Below, piece by piece: positions 26,981 to 35,516 of a DNA stretch of 64,000 nucleotides. Source of the DNA: Roseivirga thermotolerans (GTDB lineage Bacteria > Bacteroidota > Bacteroidia > Cytophagales > Cyclobacteriaceae); NCBI RefSeq assembly GCF_014653175.1, contig NZ_BNAG01000003.1, positions 310,001 through 374,000 on the forward strand, read 5' to 3'. How positions within the stretch are numbered: position 1 is the first letter of the stretch; the number at the start of each line of letters is the position of its first letter. A program made the translations under genes and the position numbers. The notes beneath the pieces are model-generated. The model was given only the letters and a program-made list of their open reading frames with translations. It was not told where the DNA came from and searched no databases.

Positions 26981-28429
26981 TTAAAATTCTGCGTTGCCCG
27001 GAGTGCGCGGGAAAGGAATTACATCTCTAATATTACCCATGCCCGTTACAAAGATCATCAGTCGTTCAAAGCCCAGGCCAAAGCCACTGTGGGGTACAGT
27101 TCCGAACCTTCTGGTATCGAGGTACCAGTCCATTTCCTCGTGCGGAATCCCCATTTCCGTCATTCGTGCACTAAGTATATCCAGTCGTTCTTCACGCTGT
27201 GAACCTCCAACAATTTCGCCTATGCCCGGAAAGAGTATGTCCATGGCGGCTACCGTTTTGTTATCGTCATTCATACGCATATAAAAGGCTTTAATTTCCT
27301 TTGGGTAATCCGAAAGAATAACCGGCTTCTGAAAATGCTTCTCTACAAGGTAGCGTTCATGTTCAGACTGGAGGTCGGTGCCCCAACCTTCAATGGGGTA
27401 TTGAAATTTCTTCTTTTTATTGGGGTTAGAGTTTCTGAGTATATCAATTGCTTCGGTATAAGAAACTCTTTCAAATTTATTCTCTACAACAAACCGCAGT
27501 TTGTCGGTAAGGCTCATGGCACTTCGCTCGTTAGCAGGTTTGTTTTTCTCTTCATCAAGAAGCCTTTTTTCCAGAAAGGCCAGGTCGTCTGCACAATGAT
27601 CAAGGGCGTACTGAACCAGATACTTCAAAAATTCTTCGGCCAGATTCATGTTATCTTCCAGGTCATAGAAGGCCATTTCAGGCTCAATCATCCAGAATTC
27701 GGCCAAGTGTCGAGTGGTGTTCGAATTTTCGGCTCTAAATGTAGGGCCAAAGGTGTAGATTTCACCAAGGGCCAATGCTCCCAATTCGCCTTCTAATTGT
27801 CCAGAAACAGTAAGATTGGTTTCTTTACCAAAGAAGTCTTCGCTAAAATCTACAGAGCCATCTTCTTTTAATGGAGGGTTTTTGGCATCAAGCGTGGTTA
27901 CGCGAAACATTTCCCCGGCACCTTCAGCATCGCTGCCCGTAATAATAGGGGTGTGCATGTAGTTAAACCCTTTGTTGTTGAAGAATTGATGCACAGCAAA
28001 AGACATGGCATGGCGCATGCGCAGGATAGCGCTAAATGTGTTGGTTCTTGGTCTTAGGTGAGCTATTTCGCGCAAAAACTCAAACGAGTGTTTCTTTGGT
28101 TGCAAGGGGTATTTCTCAGGGTCGGCTGCGCCAAGCACCTCTATAGTTTTGGCGTGTATTTCTACAGCTTGGCCAGACCCCTGGCTTTCTACCAGTTGCC
28201 CGGTAACAGCCAGGCTAGCTCCGGTGGTTACAAGTTTTAGCACGTTTTCCGGTATGGTATTCGGATCGGCCACTACCTGGATATTGTTAATGGTTGAACC
28301 ATCGTTTAAAGCAATAAAGTTTACGTGTTTATTGCCTCTTTTGGTACGTACCCAACCTTTAACATGCACGTCCATTCCAGTGGAGGTGCTTTTTAGTAGT
28401 GCGGAAATCTTAGTTCTCCTCATTTTCAT
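26981..28429 (-). CDS. asnS: Asparaginyl-tRNA synthetase
   Basis: 482 residues, start ATG 28429 (an ATG at 28423 is equally possible). An OB-fold anticodon-binding domain fills the first 110 residues; the class II core shows motif 2 as [20 protein letters not shown] and motif 3 as [15 protein letters not shown] near the C-terminus. The ending [11 protein letters not shown] is typical of AsnRS. It charges tRNA-Asn. Divergent from rpoN. Confidence 0.96.
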   Translation of the reverse strand: MKMRRTKISALLKSTSTGMDVHVKGWVRTKRGNKHVNFIALNDGSTINNIQVVADPNTIPENVLKLVTTGASLAVTGQLVESQGSGQAVEIHAKTIEVLGAADPEKYPLQPKKHSFEFLREIAHLRPRTNTFSAILRMRHAMSFAVHQFFNNKGFNYMHTPIITGSDAEGAGEMFRVTTLDAKNPPLKEDGSVDFSEDFFGKETNLTVSGQLEGELGALALGEIYTFGPTFRAENSNTTRHLAEFWMIEPEMAFYDLEDNMNLAEEFLKYLVQYALDHCADDLAFLEKRLLDEEKNKPANERSAMSLTDKLRFVVENKFERVSYTEAIDILRNSNPNKKKKFQYPIEGWGTDLQSEHERYLVEKHFQKPVILSDYPKEIKAFYMRMNDDNKTVAAMDILFPGIGEIVGGSQREERLDILSARMTEMGIPHEEMDWYLDTRRFGTVPHSGFGLGFERLMIFVTGMGNIRDVIPFPRTPGNAEF

Positions 28430-28649
28430 AGTTCCGAATTGTGCTATTCAAAAAGAAGTGCAAAGCAATCATTTTTTAAGGGGATTCACAACTTATTCAT
28501 GGCCAAATACATGAGGAGACAGAGGGCTAAAAAGACCTATGCTTTTGCATAGTTTTATAGCCTGGGGTGCTGCAATGCCCGATTTTTAAAAATTGCATGA
28601 TTTTTGTTAAAAAGTGTTGCTTGTGTCTTCAATCTAAACGTCTTTCCTT

Positions 28650-28657
28650 TATCTTTG
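28650..28657 (+). promoter_or_regulatory. Bacteroidota -7 element (TATCTTTG) upstream of rpoN
   Basis: TATCTTTG fits TAnnTTTG and is 26 bases from the rpoN ATG, giving a short leader. The upstream TTTG half is not clear. Confidence 0.45.
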
Positions 28658-28683
28658 AGTGAAAGGTCAGAAAAAATTACCGC

Positions 28684-30153
28684 ATGCAAAAACTCAGTTT
28701 AAGTCAGTCCTTAAGCCAAAAGCTCTCACCGCAGCAAATTCAGTTTATAAAACTGTTGCAGGTGCCAACTGCCGAGTTGGATGCTCGAATTGAAGAAGAG
28801 TTGGAGTTAAACCCGGCTTTGGAAGAGGGGAGAGAAGAACCTGAAAACTTGCAGGAGAGTGAGGATTTTGACGATAATTTTGACGACAACTCATCGGATG
28901 AGCTGAATGTAGAAGACTATTTGGCAGATGATGATTATTCCGGATATAAAATGCAAGGCGATGGCAACTACAATGACGATGAAGATCGGGAAATGCCAAT
29001 TGCTATGCAGGCCAGTCTCAATGATCAGTTAGAGGCGCAGCTAGGATTTCTTGGGCTTGATGAGCGGCAGGAGAGAATCGGTAAACAATTGCTGGGAAGT
29101 ATTGAATCTGACGGATACATACGTAGAGAGCTAGAGGCTATTGTAAATGACCTTGCCTTTTCTCAGAATATTGAAACTGATGTGGAAGAGCTGGAAGAGT
29201 TGCTTTTGGAAATTCAAAAGTTTGACCCGCCAGGAATTGGAGCCAGAAATCTACAGGAGTGCTTGCTTATTCAGTTGGACAGAAAGAAAGAGGACAACGA
29301 GGGAGATGAGGAAATGGAAAGGGTGCTTGAGGTGGCCTATAACATTGTTTCGCTTTGTTTCGATGAATTTACCAAGAAGCACTACGACAAAATAATTAAG
29401 AAGCTCAATCTTGAAGATGAAGAACTCTTTAAAGAGGCTATATCTTCTATTACACGCCTAAATCCAAAACCAGGTGGGGTTTCCGGTGGATTGGTAAAAA
29501 CTCAGTACCTCATTCCGGACTTTTTACTTACCAATAATAATGGCAAGCTCGATCTTACACTAAATTCCAGAAATGCTCCTGAGCTTAAGGTGAGCCGCTC
29601 ATACAGCGAGATGTTTAGTGCCTATGACAAGAGCGATAAGAAGGATAAGAAACTCAAAGAAACGGTAACCTTTGTGAAGCAGAAGTTAGATGCTGCCAAG
29701 TGGTTTATAGATGCCATAAAGCAAAGACAGAATACACTGCTAAGAACCATGGAGGCCATTGTTAAGTATCAGTACGAGTTTTTTCTGGAGGGAGATGAGA
29801 CCAAGTTGAGGCCTATGATTCTGAAAGATATTGCCAACGAAATTCAGATGGATATTTCTACCGTTTCCAGGGTGGCCAACTCTAAATCCGTACAAACAGA
29901 CTTCGGTATATTTCCTCTGAAATACTTCTTTAGCGAAGGTATTTCTACCATGAGTGGTGAAGACGTAAGTAGCAGAGAGGTTAAGACCATATTGGCAGAG
30001 CTTATTGATAAAGAAAATAAGAGAAAGCCTCTTTCAGATGATAAACTAGAAAAGGCGTTGAAGGCCAAAGGCTATAATATTGCCAGACGTACGGTGGCCA
30101 AATACCGAGAACAATTAAACATTCCTGTAGCCCGACTAAGAAAAGAACTCTGA
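28684..30153 (+). CDS. rpoN: RNA polymerase sigma-54 factor
   Basis: 489 residues. Region I is Gln/Leu-rich (SQSLSQKLSPQQIQFIKLLQ), region II is strongly acidic (about 45-105), and the C-terminal RpoN box ARRTVAKYRE (near 466-475) matches the family hallmark. The factor directs RNA polymerase to -24/-12 promoters and needs an enhancer-binding activator, none of which lies in this window. The next gene starts 1 base after the stop. Confidence 0.96.
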   Translation: MQKLSLSQSLSQKLSPQQIQFIKLLQVPTAELDARIEEELELNPALEEGREEPENLQESEDFDDNFDDNSSDELNVEDYLADDDYSGYKMQGDGNYNDDEDREMPIAMQASLNDQLEAQLGFLGLDERQERIGKQLLGSIESDGYIRRELEAIVNDLAFSQNIETDVEELEELLLEIQKFDPPGIGARNLQECLLIQLDRKKEDNEGDEEMERVLEVAYNIVSLCFDEFTKKHYDKIIKKLNLEDEELFKEAISSITRLNPKPGGVSGGLVKTQYLIPDFLLTNNNGKLDLTLNSRNAPELKVSRSYSEMFSAYDKSDKKDKKLKETVTFVKQKLDAAKWFIDAIKQRQNTLLRTMEAIVKYQYEFFLEGDETKLRPMILKDIANEIQMDISTVSRVANSKSVQTDFGIFPLKYFFSEGISTMSGEDVSSREVKTILAELIDKENKRKPLSDDKLEKALKAKGYNIARRTVAKYREQLNIPVARLRKEL

Positions 30154-30154
30154 T

Positions 30155-30772
30155 TTGAATTTTGCGGCCAAGCTTATAACCTATCTGATTCAACCACTAC
30201 TAATGCCTTCAGTGGTTTTTTATACCATACTTTTTCACTTAAGAGATAGTAGTAATCTCACCAATAATGGCAAACTAACTGTCGTAGGGCTGGTGTTTAT
30301 CACCACTTTTGTAATTCCGGCTCTCACAGTGGTAATGTTCAAAATCACTAAGGTTATAAAGGACTTACACATGAAAAATAGAAGAGACAGACTAATGCCA
30401 TTCTTGTTTATTTCTATTTTCTACCTCATTGTAACTTTTATGATAGAAGGGCAAGGCTGGATGACTCCATTGCTGAATCTGGCATTCTTAGCCATAACGG
30501 TGGTAGTGGTGGCTACCAATGGAATTACCTTTCGTTGGAAAATTAGTGCTCATGCTGCCGGAGTTTTTGGTTGGCTGGGGTTTGTTTTGGCGCTTCAGAG
30601 AGCCTATCCAAGTACGCATGAACTCTTTCCGGTGCTCTTGGTTAGTCTCTTGCTTTGTGGCCTGGTATCTTGGGCTCGTTTATATTTGAATGCTCACACA
30701 CCCAGAGAAGTTTTGGCCGGAGCAATGCTGGGCTTTGGGGTGTGTTTTGGTTCCATATCCTTATTTCTGTAG
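30155..30772 (+). CDS. PAP2-like membrane protein
   Basis: 205 residues starting at a TTG directly after the rpoN stop. It has about six membrane segments. The second half carries a PAP2-type pattern: KISAHAAG near residue 129 and ARLYLNAHTPREVLAGAMLG near residue 174 (the latter resembling the SR-x5-H-x3-D motif region of PAP2 phosphatases). The expected Asp after the histidine is replaced (HTPREV), so activity as a lipid phosphatase is uncertain. Short spacing suggests cotranscription with rpoN. Confidence 0.72.
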   Translation: MNFAAKLITYLIQPLLMPSVVFYTILFHLRDSSNLTNNGKLTVVGLVFITTFVIPALTVVMFKITKVIKDLHMKNRRDRLMPFLFISIFYLIVTFMIEGQGWMTPLLNLAFLAITVVVVATNGITFRWKISAHAAGVFGWLGFVLALQRAYPSTHELFPVLLVSLLLCGLVSWARLYLNAHTPREVLAGAMLGFGVCFGSISLFL

Positions 30773-30775
30773 ACT

Positions 30776-31555
30776 ATGTACGAATTTATTAAATACACAA
30801 TTGCCAATGGTGTGGCCACCATAACGTTGAACAGGCCGGAAGTGTACAACGCACTGAATAACGAGATTACCTTTGAGTTACAAGACGCCCTAAAAAGCGC
30901 TAAGAAAAATGATGAGGTAAGGGTTCTGGTGTTAACCGGTGAGGGGAAGGCTTTCTGTAGTGGGCAAGACCTGAAAGCCTCATCGAAAGAGCCAAACAGG
31001 TCTTTTTCAGATTCACTGCATAAGCGCTATAACCCCATTATACAGGCCATTCGCAATATGCCCAAGCCGGTAATTTGTAGGTTAAATGGTGTGGCGGCCG
31101 GTGCCGGTTGTTCGTTTGCTTTAGCATGTGATCTGATTGTGGCGGCCGAAAGTGCCAAGCTTATAGAAGTATTTGTGAATATCGGTTTGGTACTAGACTC
31201 AGGCTCGTCTTACTTTCTTCCTCGGTTGGTAGGTTCGGCCAAAGCCTTTGAGTTGGCCACTATGGGTACACGTGTTGGAGCAAAAGAGGCCGAAGCCATG
31301 GGGCTAATTAATAAATGTGTTGCCGATGATGAGCTGGACAGTGCGGTGAAAACCTACACCGACTATTATGCAGCTGCCCCCACAAAGGCCATTGGTCTTA
31401 TGAAGGCTATGCTTAACAAATCGCAAAACGCTACACTTTCAGAAATGCTGGAGTACGAAGCATATATGCAAGACATTGCAGGAGCCTCGCACGATTATAC
31501 GGAAGGCGTTCAGGCTTTCCTGGAAAAAAGAAAGCCCAACTTTCTGGGCAAGTAA
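30776..31555 (+). CDS. Enoyl-CoA hydratase/isomerase, PaaG-like
   Basis: 259 residues, crotonase fold. Oxyanion-hole segments are FCSGQDLKAS and GVAAGAGCSFALACD. The segment NIGLVLDSGSSYFLPRLVG has the Asp typical of PaaG-type isomerases (2-(1,2-epoxyphenyl)acetyl-CoA isomerase) where classical hydratases carry Glu. It ends with EKRKPNFLGK like other crotonases. No phenylacetate genes surround it, so a general enoyl-CoA isomerase role is possible. A terminator follows. Confidence 0.82.
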   Translation: MYEFIKYTIANGVATITLNRPEVYNALNNEITFELQDALKSAKKNDEVRVLVLTGEGKAFCSGQDLKASSKEPNRSFSDSLHKRYNPIIQAIRNMPKPVICRLNGVAAGAGCSFALACDLIVAAESAKLIEVFVNIGLVLDSGSSYFLPRLVGSAKAFELATMGTRVGAKEAEAMGLINKCVADDELDSAVKTYTDYYAAAPTKAIGLMKAMLNKSQNATLSEMLEYEAYMQDIAGASHDYTEGVQAFLEKRKPNFLGK

Positions 31556-31577
31556 AAAATTGTTTTAGAAGAACCCG

Positions 31578-31610
31578 AGGCACCCGCACTAACCTGTGGG
31601 TGCCTTTTTT
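31578..31610. terminator. Rho-independent terminator after the PaaG-like gene
   Basis: AGGCACCCGCA (31578-31588) pairs with TGTGGGTGCCT (31595-31605) with one G-U, loop of 6 bases, followed by a T-run. It separates the converging crotonase and outer-membrane protein genes. Confidence 0.85.
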
Positions 31611-31611
31611 A

Positions 31612-32319
31612 TTAGAAACCTGTCAGAGAAACTCCAAAGGTGAAGTTTCGGGTATTTTCTCCTCCGGCAGGTGCTACATCAAACTTATCGGACAGCTCAT
31701 AATAGCCAAAGAGGCTAAAGCCACCAAAGCCTACTCTTCCCTGAACACCGTATCTAAAACGAGTTAGACCATAGTCAGCTCTGTTCTTTACCATGTGGTT
31801 TTCACCGGTGGTATCTTCCCACTTGTATTTGGTAAATGAAGAATACAACATGCCCACTTTGCCACCAAGTGCAGCTCTAAAGCCTCTTGAGTATTGGTTT
31901 TTGCGCTTATAGAATCGTATTTCTAGTGGAATGTCTACGTAGTTGGCAGCGAATTTAGATTTACCAAATTCGAATACATTGCTTAGTTGATTAGTCAATT
32001 GGGCAGGGGCCACCACCAGGTTGCCCGTATTGTCGAGTGAACTGGTCAATGTATAGTTATCTTTTAAAGAAAATTTTTCGAGGCCTAAACCTAGTCCGGG
32101 AGTAAAAGTGAATTTACTGTTGCCTATGGGAAGATCGTAATAGTAAGTGATGTTTACCGTTTTTGACTCAAAATTATTAAGTCTCAGATTGTCAGGCGCA
32201 TCGGTCCAATTGTTTACCCCAACATCAATAATCAATGCTCCGGGAAGGTCTGGTCTTTGTGCCTTGGCAACATTTCCCAACATGAACAAAACAACGATGG
32301 CTAACGCAAATTTTTTCAT
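31612..32319 (-). CDS. Outer-membrane beta-barrel protein
   Basis: 235 residues from the ATG at 32319, which puts a standard signal peptide (about 1-21, GNVAKAQ) at the start; the upstream in-frame start adds residues ahead of it. Alternating aromatic strands and the C-terminal RNFTFGVSLTGF indicate a small PorT/OmpW-like barrel (outer_membrane_beta_brl_2 type). Function unknown; no operon partner. Confidence 0.78.
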   Translation of the reverse strand: MKKFALAIVVLFMLGNVAKAQRPDLPGALIIDVGVNNWTDAPDNLRLNNFESKTVNITYYYDLPIGNSKFTFTPGLGLGLEKFSLKDNYTLTSSLDNTGNLVVAPAQLTNQLSNVFEFGKSKFAANYVDIPLEIRFYKRKNQYSRGFRAALGGKVGMLYSSFTKYKWEDTTGENHMVKNRADYGLTRFRYGVQGRVGFGGFSLFGYYELSDKFDVAPAGGENTRNFTFGVSLTGF

Positions 32320-32343
32320 AGAATGTCTCGATTTGAGCGGTGG

Positions 32344-32351
32344 CAAAGTTA
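32344..32351 (-). promoter_or_regulatory. -7 element (TAACTTTG) of the outer-membrane protein gene
   Basis: The minus-strand octamer TAACTTTG fits TAnnTTTG and is 24 bases before the chosen start at 32319, which supports that start over the longer one. Confidence 0.45.
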
Positions 32352-32380
32352 GTATTTTTTAAAAGTTATAATAGTGCTCT

Positions 32381-32410
32381 TTTGCAAAGAAAAAGAATTA
32401 CATACCTTTG
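32381..32410 (+). promoter_or_regulatory. Promoter of tRNA-Arg (TTTG, 18-base spacer, TACCTTTG)
   Basis: TTTG at 32381-32384 and TACCTTTG at 32403-32410, with 18 bases between, fit the Bacteroidota -33/-7 pair. The tRNA begins 38 bases later. Confidence 0.6.
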
Positions 32411-32448
32411 CAGCCTATTTTAACGGACTTTAACCAAAGTCATTGTAC

Positions 32449-32525
32449 GGCCTCGTAGCTTAACTGAATAGAGCACCTGATTACGGCTCAGGAGGTTCCA
32501 GGTTTGAATCCTGGCGAGGTCACCA
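32449..32525 (+). tRNA. tRNA-Arg (anticodon ACG)
   Basis: A complete cloverleaf: acceptor GGCCTCG pairs with CGAGGTC (one G-U), D stem GCTT/GAGC, anticodon stem CCTGA/TCAGG with loop TTACGGC giving anticodon ACG, T stem CCAGG/CCTGG with loop TTTGAAT, and discriminator A. The CCA end is encoded (32523-32525). The D loop AACTGAATA lacks the usual GG pair. A terminator follows at once. Confidence 0.93.
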
Positions 32526-32555
32526 AAAAGCCCCCAACTTTTGGGGGCTTTTTTT
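32525..32555 (+). terminator. Rho-independent terminator after tRNA-Arg
   Basis: AAAAAGCCCCCAA pairs with TTGGGGGCTTTTT around a 3-base loop and runs into seven T residues. It begins at the tRNA CCA end. Confidence 0.88.
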
Positions 32556-32688
32556 ATGGCCGCATCATCCTGTTTTTTTACTCCCAATTCCACCTAATTG
32601 TCTTCTAAGTGTGTCTGAGCCATGTCACAGAAGAAATACGCTTGGTTAGGTGTTGTGCCTGATTTCTGTCAGAGAATATACCATCGGC

Positions 32689-32718
32689 TCTATTTATGTT
32701 ACCACTTACATAAATAGA
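32689..32718. promoter_or_regulatory. Perfect 11-base inverted repeat upstream of the AraC gene
   Basis: TCTATTTATGT (32689-32699) and ACATAAATAGA (32708-32718) are exact reverse complements separated by 8 bases, 49 bases before the regulator's ATG. The position suits an operator, perhaps for autoregulation; an RNA hairpin is the alternative. Confidence 0.45.
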
Positions 32719-32767
32719 TTGAGTGATAATTTGCTCAAGTGTTACATTCAGGTTAAAGGTCAAAAAA

Positions 32768-33721
32768 ATGATAGCATATAAAGGTCAACACACCATCCAC
32801 AAGATGGGTGGTCAGATTTATTGGAAGTCGGATAATGGAGAAATGGAAGGAATCAATAATGGTTTTGCCCTTTTTAGCTCCAGCAATCTGTATGGCGAAA
32901 ACCAGAAAACGAGGTTTTCTGTGCGGTTTGGAATAAGCGGCACACAGGAGTATCTCATTGAAGATAAGCTGCTCCAGGTCAATCAGCAGCAGTTTTTGGT
33001 AATGAATGCGGGTACCAATTACACGGTTAGAGCCCAGAACAATGAGGATGTCACTATGTTGGCGTTCTGTTTCAACGAGTCTTTTGTCAAAGACTTTGTG
33101 AACTTTCATATGAACAGTGAAGATGAGTTGATAAGCCAAAACGGTATCTACGACTTAGTAGGTTCTGTGCCCGAATTTCCGTTGCACACTTTTTTTGTAG
33201 ATGAAGAGGTGCGGCCCGTAATTCGCGATATTATTCACGCCAAACTTTATCTTTCAATCGATGAAATAGACGATTACTCAATCTTCAATCGAATTCTGGA
33301 AATGGTCTTTGCCGACTGTTCTTCTCAACTCACCCACTTTGAAAATCAGAATATTGTAAAGCAGTCGACTAAAGTAGAGTTGTACAAGCGGCTTTCTATT
33401 GCCAGAGACTACATTCAGGCTCATTATTGCGAAGAAATAAACCTCAATGAGCTATCGAGAGTAGCTTGTCTTAGTCCTTATCATTTTCACAGAGCATTTA
33501 AGAAGACTTTTGGAATAACCCCTAAAAAGTTTGTGACCGCATTGCGCATGGAGCGTTCCAAATGGTTGCTTCGTCATAGAGAAAGCAATGTACAAGCTAT
33601 TTGCAATGACGTAGGTTTTAAAGATGTAAGCTCTTTTACCCGACTATTTGCCAGTTACACAGGCTTAACCCCCTCGGCTTACCGCAATCAGCAGGTGAGT
33701 GCCTATGCTATTTCTGCCTGA
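32768..33721 (+). CDS. AraC family transcriptional regulator
   Basis: 317 residues from ATG 32768; an upstream in-frame start at 32723 adds 15 residues without family character and reaches almost to the inverted repeat. The N-terminal ~200 residues are a cupin-like sensing region, and residues about 205-305 hold two helix-turn-helix units with LNELSRVACLSPYHFHRAFK and VQAICNDVGFKDVSSFTRLF, ending GLTPSAYR. It may control the arsenosugar pair downstream or another target; the sensed signal is unknown. Confidence 0.88.
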   Translation: MIAYKGQHTIHKMGGQIYWKSDNGEMEGINNGFALFSSSNLYGENQKTRFSVRFGISGTQEYLIEDKLLQVNQQQFLVMNAGTNYTVRAQNNEDVTMLAFCFNESFVKDFVNFHMNSEDELISQNGIYDLVGSVPEFPLHTFFVDEEVRPVIRDIIHAKLYLSIDEIDDYSIFNRILEMVFADCSSQLTHFENQNIVKQSTKVELYKRLSIARDYIQAHYCEEINLNELSRVACLSPYHFHRAFKKTFGITPKKFVTALRMERSKWLLRHRESNVQAICNDVGFKDVSSFTRLFASYTGLTPSAYRNQQVSAYAISA

Positions 33722-33775
33722 TACTGAACATAAGCTTCCTTTTGTGGTTTTGTATGTCAGCCGACAGAAGCTTTA

Positions 33776-33797
33776 AATCCCGGTGTATTCCGGGATT
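33776..33797 (+). terminator. Possible terminator hairpin after the AraC gene
   Basis: AATCCCGG (33776-33783) pairs with CCGGGATT (33790-33797) around a 6-base loop. Only a weak, interrupted T tract follows, so termination is uncertain. Confidence 0.4.
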
Positions 33798-33943
33798 CAT
33801 TCTTTCTATCATTTGTTTCTTCGAGGCATTCTGTTTCATTTGGAGTGCCAAAGCGGCTTAAATCTGCATGGCCGATTAACTTCGTATGTGCAAGAAGCCA
33901 AGCTTAGGTACAGTCCATTTTCAGAATGTTTACTTATTAACCT

Positions 33944-34279
33944 ATGTCAAAGACCTATTATAATTCAGAAGACCTCAAAAAGTTTGGAGACATCACCGAG
34001 TTTCAGAAAGAAATGGGAGACAAGTTCTTCGATTGGTACGGAGCTGTGTTTAAGCCCGGGGCTCTTTCAGCTCGCGAAAAATCCCTTATTGCTCTGGCAG
34101 TATCGCACGCCATTCAGTGTCCATACTGTATAGATGCTTATACCGATGCCAGTATGAAAAAAGGAGCCGATGAAGAGCAAATGATGGAAGCTGTACATGT
34201 AGCCGCAGCCATTAGGGGCGGAGCATCATTGGTGCATGGTGTACAAATGATGAATAAAATGAAAGAAAAATTAATGTAA
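33944..34279 (+). CDS. Arsenosugar biosynthesis-associated peroxidase-like protein
   Basis: 111 residues of the carboxymuconolactone decarboxylase/AhpD fold. The redox motif CPYC (C59, C62) is followed by IDAYTDASMKKGAD, and AAAIRGGASLVHG closes the fold; together with the ArsS gene 3 bases downstream this matches the partner protein found beside ArsS. Its exact reaction is not settled; a thiol redox role is inferred. Confidence 0.86.
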   Translation: MSKTYYNSEDLKKFGDITEFQKEMGDKFFDWYGAVFKPGALSAREKSLIALAVSHAIQCPYCIDAYTDASMKKGADEEQMMEAVHVAAAIRGGASLVHGVQMMNKMKEKLM

Positions 34280-34282
34280 TCT

Positions 34283-35335
34283 ATGTCTTTAGCCACTCTC
34301 AAAAGAACAAATCACTGGTTGTCTTCTCCGCAAGAGCAGATAAAAATATTAAGCGATCATCAGAAAATTGGTATCCCCAGTTTTGAGCAAAAGCTGAACG
34401 AATCGGGGGTTCATAGTCTTAGGCCTACGGGTATAGATGTGTTTCAGGTCAATGTGGGTAAAATGTGTAACCAGGTATGTAAACATTGCCATGTAGATGC
34501 CGGACCTGACCGAAAGGAGATTATGACCCGCCAAACCATGCAGCAGATTATCGATGCGCTTGATGGTATGCCGGTTAAAACAGTGGATCTTACCGGTGGT
34601 GCCCCGGAAATGAATCCTGACTTCAGGTGGTTTGTAGAGCAGTTTTCTGAGAGAAATATAGAGATAATTGTACGGTGTAACCTAACCATTATATTGGCCA
34701 ATCCTAAGTACCATGATTTACCGGAGTTTTTCAGGCGACACAAAGTGAATGTAGTTTCTTCTTTGCCCTCTTTTACCGCAAGAAGAACTGATGCACAGCG
34801 AGGCGATGGGGTTTTTAATAAGAGTATTGAGGCTCTGAAGATGCTAAATGCCGTAGGTTACGGAAAAGAGAATACCGGTCTTAAACTAGATCTGGTCTAT
34901 AATCCTTCAGGAGCCTATCTGCCGGACGATCAGGCGGTGTTGGAGCAGGAATATAAACATAAGCTAAAAGACGGTTTTGGTATTGAATTCAACCAACTAT
35001 ATGCCATAACTAATCTGCCGGTGAGTCGGTTTTTGGATTACCTGCTCAACTCAGGCAATTACGAAGAGTATATGAGTGAGCTGGCCAATGCTTTTAACCC
35101 GGTTGCAGCAGAAGGAGTAATGTGCCGAAACATGATTTCCATTGGCTGGGATGGCTATTTATATGACTGCGATTTTAATCAAATGCTTGAATTAAAGTTG
35201 AACCATGGTGCACCAAATCATATTAGCGACTTTGACTGGCAGAAAGTACTCAACAGAGAAATAATTATTAATCAACATTGCTTTGGGTGTACGGCCGGAG
35301 CAGGGTCCAGTTGCGGAGGAAGCACCACCGCCTAA
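34283..35335 (+). CDS. arsS: Arsenosugar biosynthesis radical SAM protein ArsS
   Basis: 350 residues. The radical SAM cluster cysteines are in CNQVCKHC (C62, C66, C69). The C-terminal Cys-rich DUF3641 region has DCDFNQMLEL and CFGCTAGAGSSCGG (C333, C336, C344), which marks the ArsS family. By family it transfers the adenosyl/ribosyl group of S-adenosylmethionine onto dimethylated arsenic to build arsenosugar precursors. The expected ArsM methyltransferase is not in the window. Confidence 0.88.
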   Translation: MSLATLKRTNHWLSSPQEQIKILSDHQKIGIPSFEQKLNESGVHSLRPTGIDVFQVNVGKMCNQVCKHCHVDAGPDRKEIMTRQTMQQIIDALDGMPVKTVDLTGGAPEMNPDFRWFVEQFSERNIEIIVRCNLTIILANPKYHDLPEFFRRHKVNVVSSLPSFTARRTDAQRGDGVFNKSIEALKMLNAVGYGKENTGLKLDLVYNPSGAYLPDDQAVLEQEYKHKLKDGFGIEFNQLYAITNLPVSRFLDYLLNSGNYEEYMSELANAFNPVAAEGVMCRNMISIGWDGYLYDCDFNQMLELKLNHGAPNHISDFDWQKVLNREIIINQHCFGCTAGAGSSCGGSTTA

Positions 35336-35516
35336 TGTCCATGTGGTGGCCCGGTGAGGTTGGGGAGGAGCGGTTGAAGAAAGGTTGACTAGCTGTGCTT
35401 TCATAGTTGTCGATCGATCCGGAAGGCTTTATCACCACTTGTTCAAGGAGTTTTAAGTTCGCTTCCCTTGAAACACACCTATTTTTCTTATTTTCATCGG
35501 TTAATAACAACCGAAA

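Noticed and set aside
35336-35390. 17-codon frame directly after the arsS stop
   Set aside because: Too short, with no hydrophobic segment or conserved look.
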